NCBI RefSeq assembly: GCF_013387495.1
Contig: NZ_JABZEE010000024.1
Location: 177,010 to 241,009 of the forward strand
Direction of reading: 5' to 3'
DNA: 64,000 nt
Origin: Streptomyces sp. PKU-EA00015
GTDB lineage: Bacteria > Actinomycetota > Actinomycetes > Streptomycetales > Streptomycetaceae
The notes under the pieces are model-generated. The model had not been told where the DNA came from and searched no databases. It saw nothing but the letters and a program-made list of their open reading frames with translations. A program made the translations under genes and the position numbers. Shown piece after piece: positions 8,952-17,574 of this stretch (positions are counted from its first letter, which is position 1; the number at the start of each line of letters is the position of its first letter).

Positions 8952-9691
8952 GCGGCCCGGGGGCCGCGGTACGGGGGCGTTTTCCCCGACCCCGCCTGTC
9001 CCCTACGGCCTGGCGGCCGTGGGCGGTGCCCACCCCGAAGCCGGGGGCGCTGCCCCGGGCCTCTTTCGGGGCTGCGCCCTGTGCCCCTTTTCGGGGCTGG
9101 CCCCGGGACGTGGCCCCTGCGGGTGGGGCCTAGCGGTGGGCCCTTCCCCCACCCTGCCCCTCCCCGGACTGGGGCTTCGCCCCAGACCCCGTACCGCGCT
9201 TCGCGCGGTGTCCTCAACCTCCCCCTACGGCCTGGCGGCCGTGGGCGACGCCAGCCCGAAACCGGGGGCGCTGCCCCCGTGGACTCCTTTATCCCGCCCT
9301 CCCTCTACGGCCTGGCGGCCGTGGGCGGTACCTCCATCCCGAACCCGGGGGCGCTACCCCCGGGCCCCGTTCAGGGCTCACGCCCAGGGGCGTGGCTCCC
9401 GCGGGTGGGGCCTGCGGAGGGCTCTTCCCCACCCCGCCCTCCCTACAGCCTGGCGGCCGTGGGAGGTGCCCCCGGACGGGCTGGATTTCGCTCAGCGAAG
9501 TCCAACCCTCCAGGGGCAGCGCGGGGGCGCGGGGGCAGAGCCCCTGAATTCAGCCCCGCCGGCGATTGAGGCGCGGGGCCTGGGGCGGAGTCCCAACGCG
9601 AGCGCCGCGCGCAAGAAGCCCCGCCGGCGATTGAGGCGCGGGGGCTTCGGGGGCCGAGCCCCCGGGTGGGGGGACGCGGCACACTGGGCGC
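8952..9691. repeat. 740-base non-coding region packed with interspersed repeats
   Basis: No gene is supported here. Four copies of a unit reading CTACGGCCTGGCGGCCGTGG (third copy CTACGG, fourth CTACAG) lie at 9003-9025, 9225-9247, 9305-9327 and 9443-9463. Each is followed by a variable tract with runs like GGGGGCGCTGCCCC. A second repeat, 27 bases containing CCGGCGATTGAGGCGCGGGG, occurs at 9552-9578 and 9617-9643. The DNA is extremely GC-rich with poly-C/poly-G tracts that could form strong secondary structure. These look like dispersed intergenic repeats seen in streptomycete genomes. Long open frames through it are artefacts of base composition. Confidence 0.75.
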
Positions 9692-10261
9692 ATGAGACTC
9701 TTCGCCGCCGTCCTCCCGCCCGACCCCGCCGTCGACGAACTCGGGCTCGCCGTCGACCGGTTGAGCAGCATGGCCGGGGCCGACCGGCTGCGGTGGACCG
9801 GGCGGGACGGGTGGCACTTCACGCTCGCGTTCATGGGGGAGGTCGGCGACGAGCTCGTGCCCGAGCTGCGGGAGCGCCTCGCGCGGGCCGCGCACCGGAC
9901 CGAGGCGTTCCCCCTGCGCCTGCACCGCGGCGGGCGCTTCGGGCGGCGCGCCCTGTGGGCCGGGGCCGCCGGCGGGCTGGACGCGATGCGGCTGCTCGCC
10001 GAGCGTGCCGACGCGGCCGCCCGCCGCTCGGGCATCGACATGAACGAGCACCGCAGCTACCACGCCCACCTGACCATCGCCCGCGCCCGTGAGGACACGG
10101 ACCTGCGCCCGTACGTCGAGGCGCTCGACGACTTCGAGGGCTCCCCCTGGCACGTGGAGGAGCTCTCGCTGGTCCGCAGCAACCTCCCGGGCGGCGGCGT
10201 GCCGGGCGCGGGCCCCCGCTACGAGGTGGTCGATTCCTGGCCGCTGAGGCCCGCGGGTTAA
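9692..10261 (+). CDS. thpR: RNA 2',3'-cyclic phosphodiesterase
   Basis: A 189-residue member of the 2H phosphoesterase family. It opens 2',3'-cyclic phosphate ends of RNA and was formerly called 2'-5' RNA ligase. The two defining H-x-T/S-x motifs are HFTL (His42, Thr44) and HLTI (His126, Thr128), set in WHFTLAFMGEV and YHAHLTIARAR. The N-terminal MRLFAAVLPPDPAVDEL is typical. Length is normal. ATG at 9692 lies 36 bases after a GGGGGG tract with no clear ribosome site. A very small ORF begins 10 bases after its stop. Confidence 0.93.
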   Translation: MRLFAAVLPPDPAVDELGLAVDRLSSMAGADRLRWTGRDGWHFTLAFMGEVGDELVPELRERLARAAHRTEAFPLRLHRGGRFGRRALWAGAAGGLDAMRLLAERADAAARRSGIDMNEHRSYHAHLTIARAREDTDLRPYVEALDDFEGSPWHVEELSLVRSNLPGGGVPGAGPRYEVVDSWPLRPAG

Positions 10262-10270
10262 CCTCGACGG

Positions 10271-10360
10271 GTGAACCCGAAGACCCGGAATCAGATCATG
10301 GCCGCCGTTCTGGTGCTGATGTTCGTGATCGTCGCGGTGGCGGCCCTGGCCGGCAAGTAG
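10271..10360 (+). CDS. 29-residue single-span membrane peptide
   Basis: A GTG-started ORF of 29 codons begins 9 bases after the thpR stop. The product has a short basic N-terminus (MNPKTRNQ) and one strongly hydrophobic helix (about residues 9-27), ending in Gly-Lys. The start has only a weak ribosome site, so translation coupled to thpR is plausible. Tiny hydrophobic proteins of this size are annotated near transporters in other streptomycetes; I recall this but cannot check it. Function unknown. Confidence 0.5.
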   Translation: MNPKTRNQIMAAVLVLMFVIVAVAALAGK

Positions 10361-10393
10361 CCCGGTCACGGCCGCCACGGCGCGGTGACGGCG

Positions 10394-11383
10394 TCACCAG
10401 GCGAAGGCCTCCGGCGACGGCCCCGGCCCCGGGAAGATCTCGTCCAGGGACGTGAGGACCTCCTCGGACAGCTCCAGTTCGACCGCCCTCAGCGCGGACT
10501 CCAGCTGGCCGGCCGTGCGCGGGCCGACGATCGGGCCGGTCACGCCGGGGCGCGTCAGCAGCCACGCCAGCGCCGCCTCGCCCGGCTCCAGACCGTGCTT
10601 GTCGAGCAGGTCCTCGTACGCCTGCACCTTCTCGCGCACGGCCGAGTTCGCGAGCGCGTCGGCCGAGCGGCCGCTCGTGCGGCGGCCCCCCTCGCTCTCC
10701 TTCTTGATCACGCCGCCGAGCAGTCCGCCGTGCAGCGGCGACCAGGGGATGACCCCTAGGCCGTACTCCTGTGCGGCCGGGATGACCTCCATCTCGGCGC
10801 GACGCTCCGCGAGGTTGTACAGGCACTGCTCGCTGACCAGCCCGTACGAGCCGAGCCTGCGCGCGGTCTCGTTGGCCTGGGCGATCTTCCAACCGGGGAA
10901 GTTGGAGGAGCCGGCGTAGAGGATCTTGCCCTGCCCGATCAGGACCTCGATCGCCTGCCAGATCTCCTCGACGGGGGTGCGGCGGTCGATGTGGTGGAAC
11001 TGGTACAGGTCGATGTAGTCGGTCCGCAGCCGCTTCAGCGAAGCGTCCACGGCGCGGCGGATGTTGAGGGCGGAGAGCCGGTCGTGGTTGGGCCACGGGT
11101 CGCCGTCGGCGGCCATGTTCCCGTAGACCTTGGTCGCGAGCACGACCTTGTCGCGGCGGTCGCCGCCCTTGGCGAACCAGTTGCCGATGATCTCCTCGGT
11201 GCGGCCCTTGTTCTCGCCCCAGCCGTAGACGTTGGCGGTGTCGAAGAAGTTCAGGCCCGCGTCGAGTGCGGCGTCCATGATGGTGTGGCTGGTGGGCTCG
11301 TCGGTCTGGGGCCCGAAGTTCATCGTTCCCAGGACGAGTCGGCTGACCTTGAGTCCGGTGCGTCCGAGCTGCGTGTACCTCAT
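10394..11383 (-). CDS. Aldo/keto reductase
   Basis: A 329-residue NADPH-dependent oxidoreductase with a (beta/alpha)8 barrel. The catalytic tetrad is visible: Asp48 and Tyr53 in FFDTANVYGWGENKG, Lys85 in LATKVYG, and His130/131 in YQFHHID. The C-terminal cofactor region reads VTGPIVGPRTAGQLESALRA. It resembles the YajO/potassium-channel beta-subunit-like branch acting on aldehydes. I chose ATG at 11383 because MRYTQLGRTGLKVSRLVLG is the canonical N-terminus; a TTG three codons upstream (11392) is possible. It is monocistronic and convergent with thpR. Substrate unknown. Confidence 0.92.
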   Translation of the reverse strand: MRYTQLGRTGLKVSRLVLGTMNFGPQTDEPTSHTIMDAALDAGLNFFDTANVYGWGENKGRTEEIIGNWFAKGGDRRDKVVLATKVYGNMAADGDPWPNHDRLSALNIRRAVDASLKRLRTDYIDLYQFHHIDRRTPVEEIWQAIEVLIGQGKILYAGSSNFPGWKIAQANETARRLGSYGLVSEQCLYNLAERRAEMEVIPAAQEYGLGVIPWSPLHGGLLGGVIKKESEGGRRTSGRSADALANSAVREKVQAYEDLLDKHGLEPGEAALAWLLTRPGVTGPIVGPRTAGQLESALRAVELELSEEVLTSLDEIFPGPGPSPEAFAW

Positions 11384-11438
11384 GGATCCCAAGCCAACTG
11401 CTTCGAGTCCACTCCAGGCAAGGGCGCGCGGCCCGGTG

Positions 11439-12674
11439 TCACGGGTGGCGGCGGCCGGTGTCCGCGTCCGCGCAGTGCAGTCGGGCCGTGGTGCCGTCCT
11501 TGCTCCGGGACAGGAACAGCACCCGGTCGGCGCCGAGGGGGACGGGGGTGTTGCTCCACAGGTTCGTTGGCACGACCCAGCGGACCTCCCCGTCGACGAC
11601 GCCCGCGACCGCCTCTTTCCCGCCGACGAACAGGTGCCCCGGTCCGGCGACCGGCTCGGACGGACGGCGCAGCGTCCGGCCGTCCGGCGCCGTGAGCGGG
11701 ACGGGACGCAGTCCGCGTCGGCCGCCGCTCGCGTCGGCCTCGTAGAGCCGGTCGCGCCAGGTGACGGCGTACAGCCGGTCGCCGACGCAGGCGGCGGGGC
11801 CGTTGAAGGACGTGAAGCGCCACCAGCCGAGGCGCGGGGTCGCGAGTGGTTCGGCGGTGTCCCGGCCCGCGTACGCGTACAGCAGGGCCCCGCGCTTCAG
11901 GGACGCGGAGAACAGGGCGCGGCCCCCGTCGAGGAGTACGGGGTCGTAGGTGAAGCGCTGCACGGTCCGCTTCGGGAAGCGGGTGCGGGACACCTCCTCG
12001 CCGGTGCCGGTGGCGCGGACGGAGAGGACCGCGGAGGTGCTCCAGCTGTGGAAGAGGGCGGCGTCGTTCGGGCCGGCGGGCCGGATGAGGGAGCCGTATC
12101 CGGCGGAGGGCTGGTTCCAGAGCTCCTCGCCGGTGCGGGTGTCGAGGGCGCGGAGCCCGCCGACGTCCAGGACGACGCGTACGCCGCGCACCAGCAGGCC
12201 CCAGATCCGGCTGAACTCGTCCTCCCAGAGGGTCTCGCCGGTCCGCGCGTCGACGCCGGCGATCCTGCCGCGGTCCTCTCCGGCCTCGCCCCAGAGCACC
12301 ACGGTGGGACCGGCGGTCGCGAACCTGTTCAGTGCGCTCTTGCGCCGCGTCCAGAGCACCTCGCCGGTCGCGGCGTCCAGGGCGGTGAACGCGCTGCGCT
12401 CGGTGTCCCGTTGGACGGGCAGCACGATCGTGTCGTCCGCCCGTGCCAGGGCGCGGGTGCCGGGATCGGTGAGCTGCCTGCTGCACCACAGGAGGTGACC
12501 GCTGTTCGCGTCGAGGGCGGCGATGCGGCCCCCCGCCAGGGGCACGTAGACGGCGCCGCCCGCGACGACGGGCCCGAGCAGCGTCCCGGCCGGGGCCCGC
12601 AGGGTCCACAGGCGGCCGGCCTCCTGGGACGTGACGGTCAACTGCGGTATGTCATCGGCCACGTGGGACTCCAT
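11439..12674 (-). CDS. PQQ-like beta-propeller protein
   Basis: A 411-residue protein built from repeated blades with the pattern A-LDA-TG-LLW: ALDANSGHLLW, ALDAATGEVLWTRR, GVDARTGETLWEDEF, ALDTRTGEELW. This is the PQQ-enzyme/BamB-type propeller repeat. No signal peptide or membrane helix is visible, so it is probably cytoplasmic. The ATG at 12674 gives MESHVADDIPQLTV; a GTG four codons later (12662) is a possible start, and the ribosome site is weak in either case. The Uma2 gene upstream is on the same strand 83 bases away. It lacks catalytic residues of quinoprotein dehydrogenases, so a binding or scaffold role is more likely. Confidence 0.8.
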   Translation of the reverse strand: MESHVADDIPQLTVTSQEAGRLWTLRAPAGTLLGPVVAGGAVYVPLAGGRIAALDANSGHLLWCSRQLTDPGTRALARADDTIVLPVQRDTERSAFTALDAATGEVLWTRRKSALNRFATAGPTVVLWGEAGEDRGRIAGVDARTGETLWEDEFSRIWGLLVRGVRVVLDVGGLRALDTRTGEELWNQPSAGYGSLIRPAGPNDAALFHSWSTSAVLSVRATGTGEEVSRTRFPKRTVQRFTYDPVLLDGGRALFSASLKRGALLYAYAGRDTAEPLATPRLGWWRFTSFNGPAACVGDRLYAVTWRDRLYEADASGGRRGLRPVPLTAPDGRTLRRPSEPVAGPGHLFVGGKEAVAGVVDGEVRWVVPTNLWSNTPVPLGADRVLFLSRSKDGTTARLHCADADTGRRHP

Positions 12675-12757
12675 CGGACGCGGGGCGGCGGAGACGTGCG
12701 TGGGGGGATGCCGTCTCCGGAGGGTAACGCCCGAGCCGGGTGGAGCCGCAACCGCCG

Positions 12758-13351
12758 CTATTCGCGGGGGAATTCGGAGGTGGTGAGGGTGAGGCCGACG
12801 GGGGTGTGGGTGAGGTCGACGTCGGTGCCGAAGGCGACGGTGGTCTCGGTGGTGTAGTCGCCGTCCTTGGGATCGGTGTAGAGGTGAACCTTGCCCTGGT
12901 ACGGGTCGGCGATCAGGAGGACGGGAACTTGGGCGACGGCGTACGCGGCCTTCTTGGGGCCGTAGTCGTTGTGGCCGGTGCCCTTGGAGATCACTTCGGC
13001 CACGAACTCGACGTCCTGATAGCGCCAGCGGCCTTCGGGTGTCTTGTTCGCGCCCTCCGCCATGACGGTCACGTCGCTGGCGAATCCGTTGAGGTGGCCT
13101 GGGTAGTCGACGCGCACGTCGGACTTCACGCGCTTGCGCGGATACTTGGTCCGCAACTGCTCGTAGATATCCGCGATGATCTCCCAGTGGTTGTCCCGCT
13201 GCGGCGACATGAAGACGGCCCCCTCGACGACCTCGACCTTGAATCCCTCGGGGGCGGATTCGAGCCACCTGAACATCTCGTCCAAGGTTCGCTCGTCGTT
13301 GTCTTCGGCCATGTCGATCCTGTCGGTCTCTACGACATCTGCGACGGTCAT
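12758..13351 (-). CDS. Uma2-family (DUF820) PD-(D/E)XK-fold protein
   Basis: A 197-residue Uma2 protein. The nuclease-like core is visible: EVVEGAVFMSPQRDNHWEII, then SDVRVDYPG and FASDVTVMAEG (Asp), and VEFVAEVISKGTGHNDYGPK (Glu-x-x-Ser-Lys, about residues 125-143), matching the D...ExxSxxxxxxD pattern of this restriction-nuclease fold. The biological role of Uma2 proteins, abundant in streptomycetes and cyanobacteria, is not established. ATG at 13351 follows a GGGAGGAGC ribosome site. A second Uma2 gene is present at 25341-25982. Confidence 0.85.
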   Translation of the reverse strand: MTVADVVETDRIDMAEDNDERTLDEMFRWLESAPEGFKVEVVEGAVFMSPQRDNHWEIIADIYEQLRTKYPRKRVKSDVRVDYPGHLNGFASDVTVMAEGANKTPEGRWRYQDVEFVAEVISKGTGHNDYGPKKAAYAVAQVPVLLIADPYQGKVHLYTDPKDGDYTTETTVAFGTDVDLTHTPVGLTLTTSEFPRE

Positions 13352-13455
13352 CGTGGCGCTCCTCCCCGGCTGCCGCTCGAACGCACGCAGCCGCGCAGGA
13401 CAACGATACGCACGGTGACCGGGTCACGCCCTTGATTGCCGTCACACCGCTGCCG

Positions 13456-13989
13456 TCACGCGCCGCCCAGCCACCCCGCCGCGTCCAGGCGGAAGCTCTC
13501 CGGCCCGGTCACGGTGCGCAGGGCGTCCTCCAGGTCGCGCAGGCGGTCGGGGCCCATCGACGCCGCCCACTCCGCGCGCAGTTCGTCGAAGACCGCGGCC
13601 GAGCGGGCCAGGGCGTCCAGGCCGTGCGGGGTGAGGCGGATCAGTTTGCGGCGGGCGTCGGCGGGGTCGTCGGCGCGTTCCGCGTAGCCGAGCGTGACCA
13701 GGCGGTCGACGGTCTTGCCGGCCGCCTGCTTGGTGACTCCCAGCCTCCGTCCGATGTCGCTCGCGCTCGCGCCGGCCGGGCCGATCGCCTGCATGGCGAA
13801 GCCGTACGCGGGCCGCACGTCGGGATGCCCCTGCTCGGCGAGCTCGGCATGCAGCTTGTCGATGAGCGAGCGGAACCCGGCGAAGAGGAGCAGCGGGAGT
13901 TCGTAACCGGGCGTCTCGGAAACCGCCTTGCGCACTTCGACAACCTGGTTTACGTTTTCGGCATCGGGATCGTCAACCATGTTGTCCAT
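13456..13989 (-). CDS. MarR-family regulator divergent from AhpD-like gene
   Basis: A 177-residue winged-helix regulator. GASASDIGRRLGVTKQAAGK is the recognition helix region (about residues 93-112), and AERADDPADARRKLIRLTPH is the wing with the MarR DxR motif. The start is ATG at 13989 or ATG at 13980 (MVDDPD). Only 14 bases separate the first from the start of the divergent carboxymuconolactone decarboxylase-like gene, so the promoters must overlap coding DNA. It probably represses that neighbour and itself, perhaps in response to oxidants, as with other MarR/AhpD-like pairs; this is inference. Confidence 0.88.
   Translation of the reverse strand: MDNMVDDPDAENVNQVVEVRKAVSETPGYELPLLLFAGFRSLIDKLHAELAEQGHPDVRPAYGFAMQAIGPAGASASDIGRRLGVTKQAAGKTVDRLVTLGYAERADDPADARRKLIRLTPHGLDALARSAAVFDELRAEWAASMGPDRLRDLEDALRTVTGPESFRLDAAGWLGGA
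13974..13984. promoter_or_regulatory. Candidate MarR operator
   Basis: CAAC-CAT-GTTG is an inverted repeat directly over the alternative start codon of the marR gene and just upstream of the AhpD-like gene. A related half-site, ACAACCTGGTT, lies at 13940-13950. The position in a 14-base divergent gap fits autorepression, but the site is short. Confidence 0.35.
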
Positions 13990-14003
13990 TGTAGGAGCCG
14001 GTC

Positions 14004-14507
14004 ATGTTCGTCGAGCACACCCTCGCCACCGCCCCGCCCGCCTCCCGTCCCGCCATGGAGGCCACCGCCCAGCGGCTCGGCCACCTGCCGGCCGCCGTCG
14101 CCCGGCTCGCGACCTCGCCCCACCTGCTCGACGGGTTCCTGACGCTCAGCGCCGCCTTCGAGCGGACCACGCTCGAACCGCTCGCCCGCGAGACCGTCGT
14201 CATGACCGTCGCCGTGCGCAACGACTGCCATGTCTGCATCGCCATGCACACCGGCAAGCTGCGGGCGCTCGGCGCGGACCGCGACGTGATCGCGGCGCTG
14301 CGCGAACAGCGCCCATTGGCCGACGAACGACTGGAAGGAGTACGGCAGTTCACGCTGGAGGTGCTGCGCACGGCGGGCGCGGTCGACGACGCCGGGCTGC
14401 GCGCCTTCCTCGCCCACGGGTTCACCGCGCAGAACGCCCTGGAGGTGGTCATGGGCATCGGCACGTACACGATGTCGACGCTCGCCAACCGGCTGGTGCG
14501 CGCCTAG
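14004..14507 (+). CDS. Carboxymuconolactone decarboxylase/AhpD-like protein
   Basis: A 167-residue all-helical protein of the CMD family. The redox motif is present: Cys75 and Cys78 with His82 in CHVCIAMHTGKL, the AhpD-type CxxC...H peroxidase site, followed by FTAQNALEVVMGIGTYTMST. It probably acts as a thiol-dependent peroxidase or reductase. ATG at 14004 has a TAGGAG ribosome site. It is divergent from a MarR gene. Its TAG stop coincides with the left junction of a MITE (14507-14667), which leaves the reading frame and protein end intact. Confidence 0.88.
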   Translation: MFVEHTLATAPPASRPAMEATAQRLGHLPAAVARLATSPHLLDGFLTLSAAFERTTLEPLARETVVMTVAVRNDCHVCIAMHTGKLRALGADRDVIAALREQRPLADERLEGVRQFTLEVLRTAGAVDDAGLRAFLAHGFTAQNALEVVMGIGTYTMSTLANRLVRA

Positions 14508-14667
14508 GGCCTCTCGTTTGGATCATGCCAGGCTCGCGGGCCCTGGCACGCACGCTCGCCGCGTTGTCGTCGGTCGCCATGGCTCCGCCATTGTCTCCCT
14601 CCTCCGCCTTGCGATCGCACGCACCAGCCCCCGCTCTCTGATCCGGCCTGATCCAAACGAAAGACCC
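14507..14667. mobile_element. 161-bp MITE with imperfect inverted ends and TA target duplication
   Basis: The left end GGGCCTCTCGTTTGGATCAT and the inverted right end GGGTCTTTCGTTTGGATCAG match at 17 of 20 positions, and the similarity continues into GCC. The element is flanked by TA on both sides (14505-14506 and 14668-14669), consistent with a TA target-site duplication. No transposase is encoded, so it is a non-autonomous element. The conserved end sequence resembles IS-derived ends common in streptomycetes. The G of the TAG stop of the upstream gene is the first base of the element; the empty site would also read TAG. Confidence 0.8.
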
Positions 14668-14802
14668 TAGCCGCTCCTGTGGCGAGGGCGGATTCCGGCC
14701 GTTGTGGGGGCGCGCCGGAGTGTGCCCCTTCCCTTCTTGGGACCTCCGTGCCGCAATGACGTCCGCCAGCCCGTGACCCCCACACGAAGGCGGGATCCCC
14801 CC

Positions 14803-15264
14803 ATGAAACACAGCACCCTGCTTCTCACCGCCCTGCTCGCCACCGGCACGCTCGCGACCGCGACCACGGCATACGCCGCGCCTCGGGTGACGCCGGAGAC
14901 GGCGACGTTGTCGTTCGACTGCGGTTCCTACGGCTCCGGTACGGCGACGCTCAAGGCCACGCAGGACGGCACGGCCGCCACGATCGAGGTCTCGACGGAG
15001 GCGATCACCGCGCCCATCGCCCTCTCGGAGAACTCGGTCGAGTCCACGCTCACCCTCACGAAGAACGGCTCCGGAACCACGACGTTCACCGGTAACGCCA
15101 ACCCGGCGATCCCGGCCGGCGGCGCGGTCTCGACGGGCCCGCTGAACGGCACGGTCGCCTCGGGCGACAGCCTGGAGGCGACGTCCCTGACGGTGGTGGT
15201 CTTCGGCGTCACGGTGCAGTGCACGGCGACGTCGCCGCAGAACCCGGGGCCGTTCGTCTTCTGA
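14803..15264 (+). CDS. Small secreted protein, unknown function
   Basis: A 153-residue protein with a clear signal peptide, MKHSTLLLTALLATGTLATA, cleaved near TAYA-APRV. The mature part is Thr/Ser/Gly-rich, beta-strand-like, and holds only two cysteines, one near the start (FDCGSYG) and one near the end (VQCTATS), likely disulfide-linked. ATG at 14803 is preceded by GAAGGCGGG. I do not recognise the family; it could be a secreted immunoglobulin-like or matrix protein. The gene is single, 135 bases after the MITE. Confidence 0.7.
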   Translation: MKHSTLLLTALLATGTLATATTAYAAPRVTPETATLSFDCGSYGSGTATLKATQDGTAATIEVSTEAITAPIALSENSVESTLTLTKNGSGTTTFTGNANPAIPAGGAVSTGPLNGTVASGDSLEATSLTVVVFGVTVQCTATSPQNPGPFVF

Positions 15265-15343
15265 CGCCGGACGCCGGCCGGGATCACGTCCCGGGCAGGT
15301 CCTCGCACGCGCGGGCCTGCCCGGTCCGACCGGTCGCCGCGGG

Positions 15344-17305
15344 CTAGTTGGAGAAGTAGATGTACTTCCAGGCGCCGTGCGTCGTCGAGTTGACCGTGTC
15401 ACCGGAGGTGCCGTTGATGTACGACGACCGCACCCGGGCACGGATGCCGGACCTGCCGGAATGGCCCAGGTTGACGACCGATTTTCCGTTGGTGCCGAGC
15501 GCGAAGTACTCGGTGGCGCCGCTGACCCACCTGCCGTCGTAGTACACCTGGAGCTCGAGCCGCTGCTTGCGGCCGGTGTGGTAGCTCATCGTCGTCGTGG
15601 AGATGACGTCGGTGTTCTTGTGGAAGTAGTGGTACGTCGTGGACCCGATCTTGCCCGTCTTGTAGTGCTTGGACAGCGCCGTAGAAACCCGCACCTTGGC
15701 GTACGCCGTGGACTTGACCGACCTCGGCGCGTACCGGGCGTCGCCGGCGAACACGGCGGTGAGCGTGGTGTCGCGGGACATGTCCAGCGTCACCCACAGG
15801 TTGCCGTTCGCGTTGACCGTTCCCTTCTTCACCAGCCGCTTGGGCTTGTCCGCGCCGTACGGGTCGGCCCAGATCTCGACCGTGCGGTTCTTGTACGTCG
15901 TGCCCAGGTGCGCGGCGAAGTCGACGTCGGTGCCGTGGGCGTAGACCTTGCCGTTGTTGTTCAGCGTCAGCGTGGGCGTGGCCCGGGAGACGTCGACGGT
16001 GTCGGACGCGGTCGCCGCGATGTGCGAGGCGTCGCCCGCGTAGCTCACCGTGTACTTCACCTTGCCGCCGGCCGGCGGGACGTCGGTGAAGGAGAACGTG
16101 CCGCCGGTGCCGAGGGCCTTGGTGCCGAGCGACTTGCCGCCCGGCGACTCGATGTCGGTGCGGGTGACGTTCAGCGGGGTCCCGGCGGGCAGCGCGAGGG
16201 CGGAGGCGAGCGAGCCCTTGACGGTGAGGGACTTGGCGCGGGCGGCGGTGGCCGGGGCGTCGACCTTCAGCGTGCCGAGGTACTTGCGGGGTTCGTCGAC
16301 GGCGTGGAACCGGGTGGAGTCGTTGGACCCGCTCAGCACGAACAGCTTCCCGCCGTCGGCCGACCAGCTCATCGAGTGCCCGAACCAGGGCATCCAGTTG
16401 TGCGACAGGTTGCGGATACTGGCGGGCCGGTCGGGACCGCCGCTGAACACGTACGTATCGCCCAGGTCGTCGACATCGAGGACGGTCGCCGCGACCGTGC
16501 CGTCCGCAGCGACGCTGACCGTCTCCGGTTCGTCCGGGACCGGGTATGTGCGCACCTGTTCCAGGTCGGAGAGGCGGTACTCGGTGAGCGCCCGCTTCCC
16601 AGGGCCGGCCACGACGACCGACTGTCCGTCCGGGGTGAGGGCGGCGTCGTTGTAGAACCCGCCCTTCTCGGCGGAGACGCGGACGACCGGAGTGCCGGAG
16701 GAGATGTCGTAGACGACGATCGGGGCGGAGCTGATGCCGCCGTCGAGGGCCAGCAGCGTGCCCGCGTTGTCGGGGTCGGCGTAGAGCATGGGCGGGCTGG
16801 CCCAGTCGTGGCCGGCCGCCAGGTCGAGCGTCACGGTGGGCGTCTCGGCGGTCAGGTCGACCGCGCCGAGCCCGGAGTCCCACTGGTCGCCGTACCCGAA
16901 CCACAGCTTGCCGCCCGCGAGGGCGAGCCGGGAGGGGATGGTCCTGTCGCCGGTCGGGTACTCGGCGGTCTGCGTGAGTGTCGCCGTGTCGAAGGCGACG
17001 ATCTTGTCTGCGCCGTGGACCGCGGCGTACAGCGTGCCGGAGTCGGGGCTCAGTTCGAGGTCGCGCACCTGGGGCAGCCCGGTGAGCGTGGTGACGACCG
17101 TGCCGGTGTAGTCGGTGACGACGATCTTGTTCTGGTACCTGTCACTGAAGTACAGGCGCTGGTGGACGCCGTCGACGACAGTGTCGTCCGCGTCCGAGAC
17201 CGCGATGGGCCTGGTTGTGTCGGCGTACGCCGGTGTGGCGACGAGCGCCACCGAGCTGAAGAGGACCGCCAGCGCTGTGGCGGCCGGGAGAGTGCGCATA
17301 CGCAC
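15344..17305 (-). CDS. Secreted beta-propeller plus Ig-like repeat protein
   Basis: A 653-residue exported protein. Residues 1-28 form a signal peptide (MRMRTLPAATALAVLFSSVA, cleavage after AYA). Residues of about 35-330 form a YVTN/NHL-like propeller (RLYFSDRYQNKIVVTDYTGT, DLELSPDSGTLYAAVHGADK, MSWSADGGKLFVLSG). About 345-540 holds two Ig-like repeats with VKYTVSYAGDASHIAATASD and TLTAVFAGDARYAP motifs. The C-terminal 110 residues are Tyr/Ser/Thr-rich with no cysteine. Similar proteins are repeated in streptomycete genomes; the role may be extracellular binding. No linked genes suggest a pathway. Confidence 0.85.
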   Translation of the reverse strand: MRMRTLPAATALAVLFSSVALVATPAYADTTRPIAVSDADDTVVDGVHQRLYFSDRYQNKIVVTDYTGTVVTTLTGLPQVRDLELSPDSGTLYAAVHGADKIVAFDTATLTQTAEYPTGDRTIPSRLALAGGKLWFGYGDQWDSGLGAVDLTAETPTVTLDLAAGHDWASPPMLYADPDNAGTLLALDGGISSAPIVVYDISSGTPVVRVSAEKGGFYNDAALTPDGQSVVVAGPGKRALTEYRLSDLEQVRTYPVPDEPETVSVAADGTVAATVLDVDDLGDTYVFSGGPDRPASIRNLSHNWMPWFGHSMSWSADGGKLFVLSGSNDSTRFHAVDEPRKYLGTLKVDAPATAARAKSLTVKGSLASALALPAGTPLNVTRTDIESPGGKSLGTKALGTGGTFSFTDVPPAGGKVKYTVSYAGDASHIAATASDTVDVSRATPTLTLNNNGKVYAHGTDVDFAAHLGTTYKNRTVEIWADPYGADKPKRLVKKGTVNANGNLWVTLDMSRDTTLTAVFAGDARYAPRSVKSTAYAKVRVSTALSKHYKTGKIGSTTYHYFHKNTDVISTTTMSYHTGRKQRLELQVYYDGRWVSGATEYFALGTNGKSVVNLGHSGRSGIRARVRSSYINGTSGDTVNSTTHGAWKYIYFSN

Positions 17306-17574
17306 GGTGATTTCGAACCCCCCGGAACGAAAAAGATATGGTGCCGCCGCGGCATCCGACAGGTGACAGCCGATGTGTACGACCTGTGTGCCGCGGGTGG
17401 CGAGTGAGCGAAGAGTAAGTCATGCCACCGACATGTGGTCCGGCGGGGCCGCCGCGTGAGGTCTCCCCGCGGCCGGAATCCCCCTACGTGCGAAGGCGCA
17501 CTTGTCCGGTCGGCCGACGGCGCGGGACTCACGGAGGCGCAGGTCGAGGACTGAGGCGGAACGCCGACCCCGCG

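Noticed and set aside
9019..10092. 357-codon + frame through the repeat region
   Set aside because: It runs through repeats and poly-C/G tracts and is out of frame with thpR.
15377..17407. 676-codon + frame opposite the secreted propeller gene
   Set aside because: Low-complexity Arg/Val/Gly sequence, no start context; the minus-strand gene has signal peptide and repeats.
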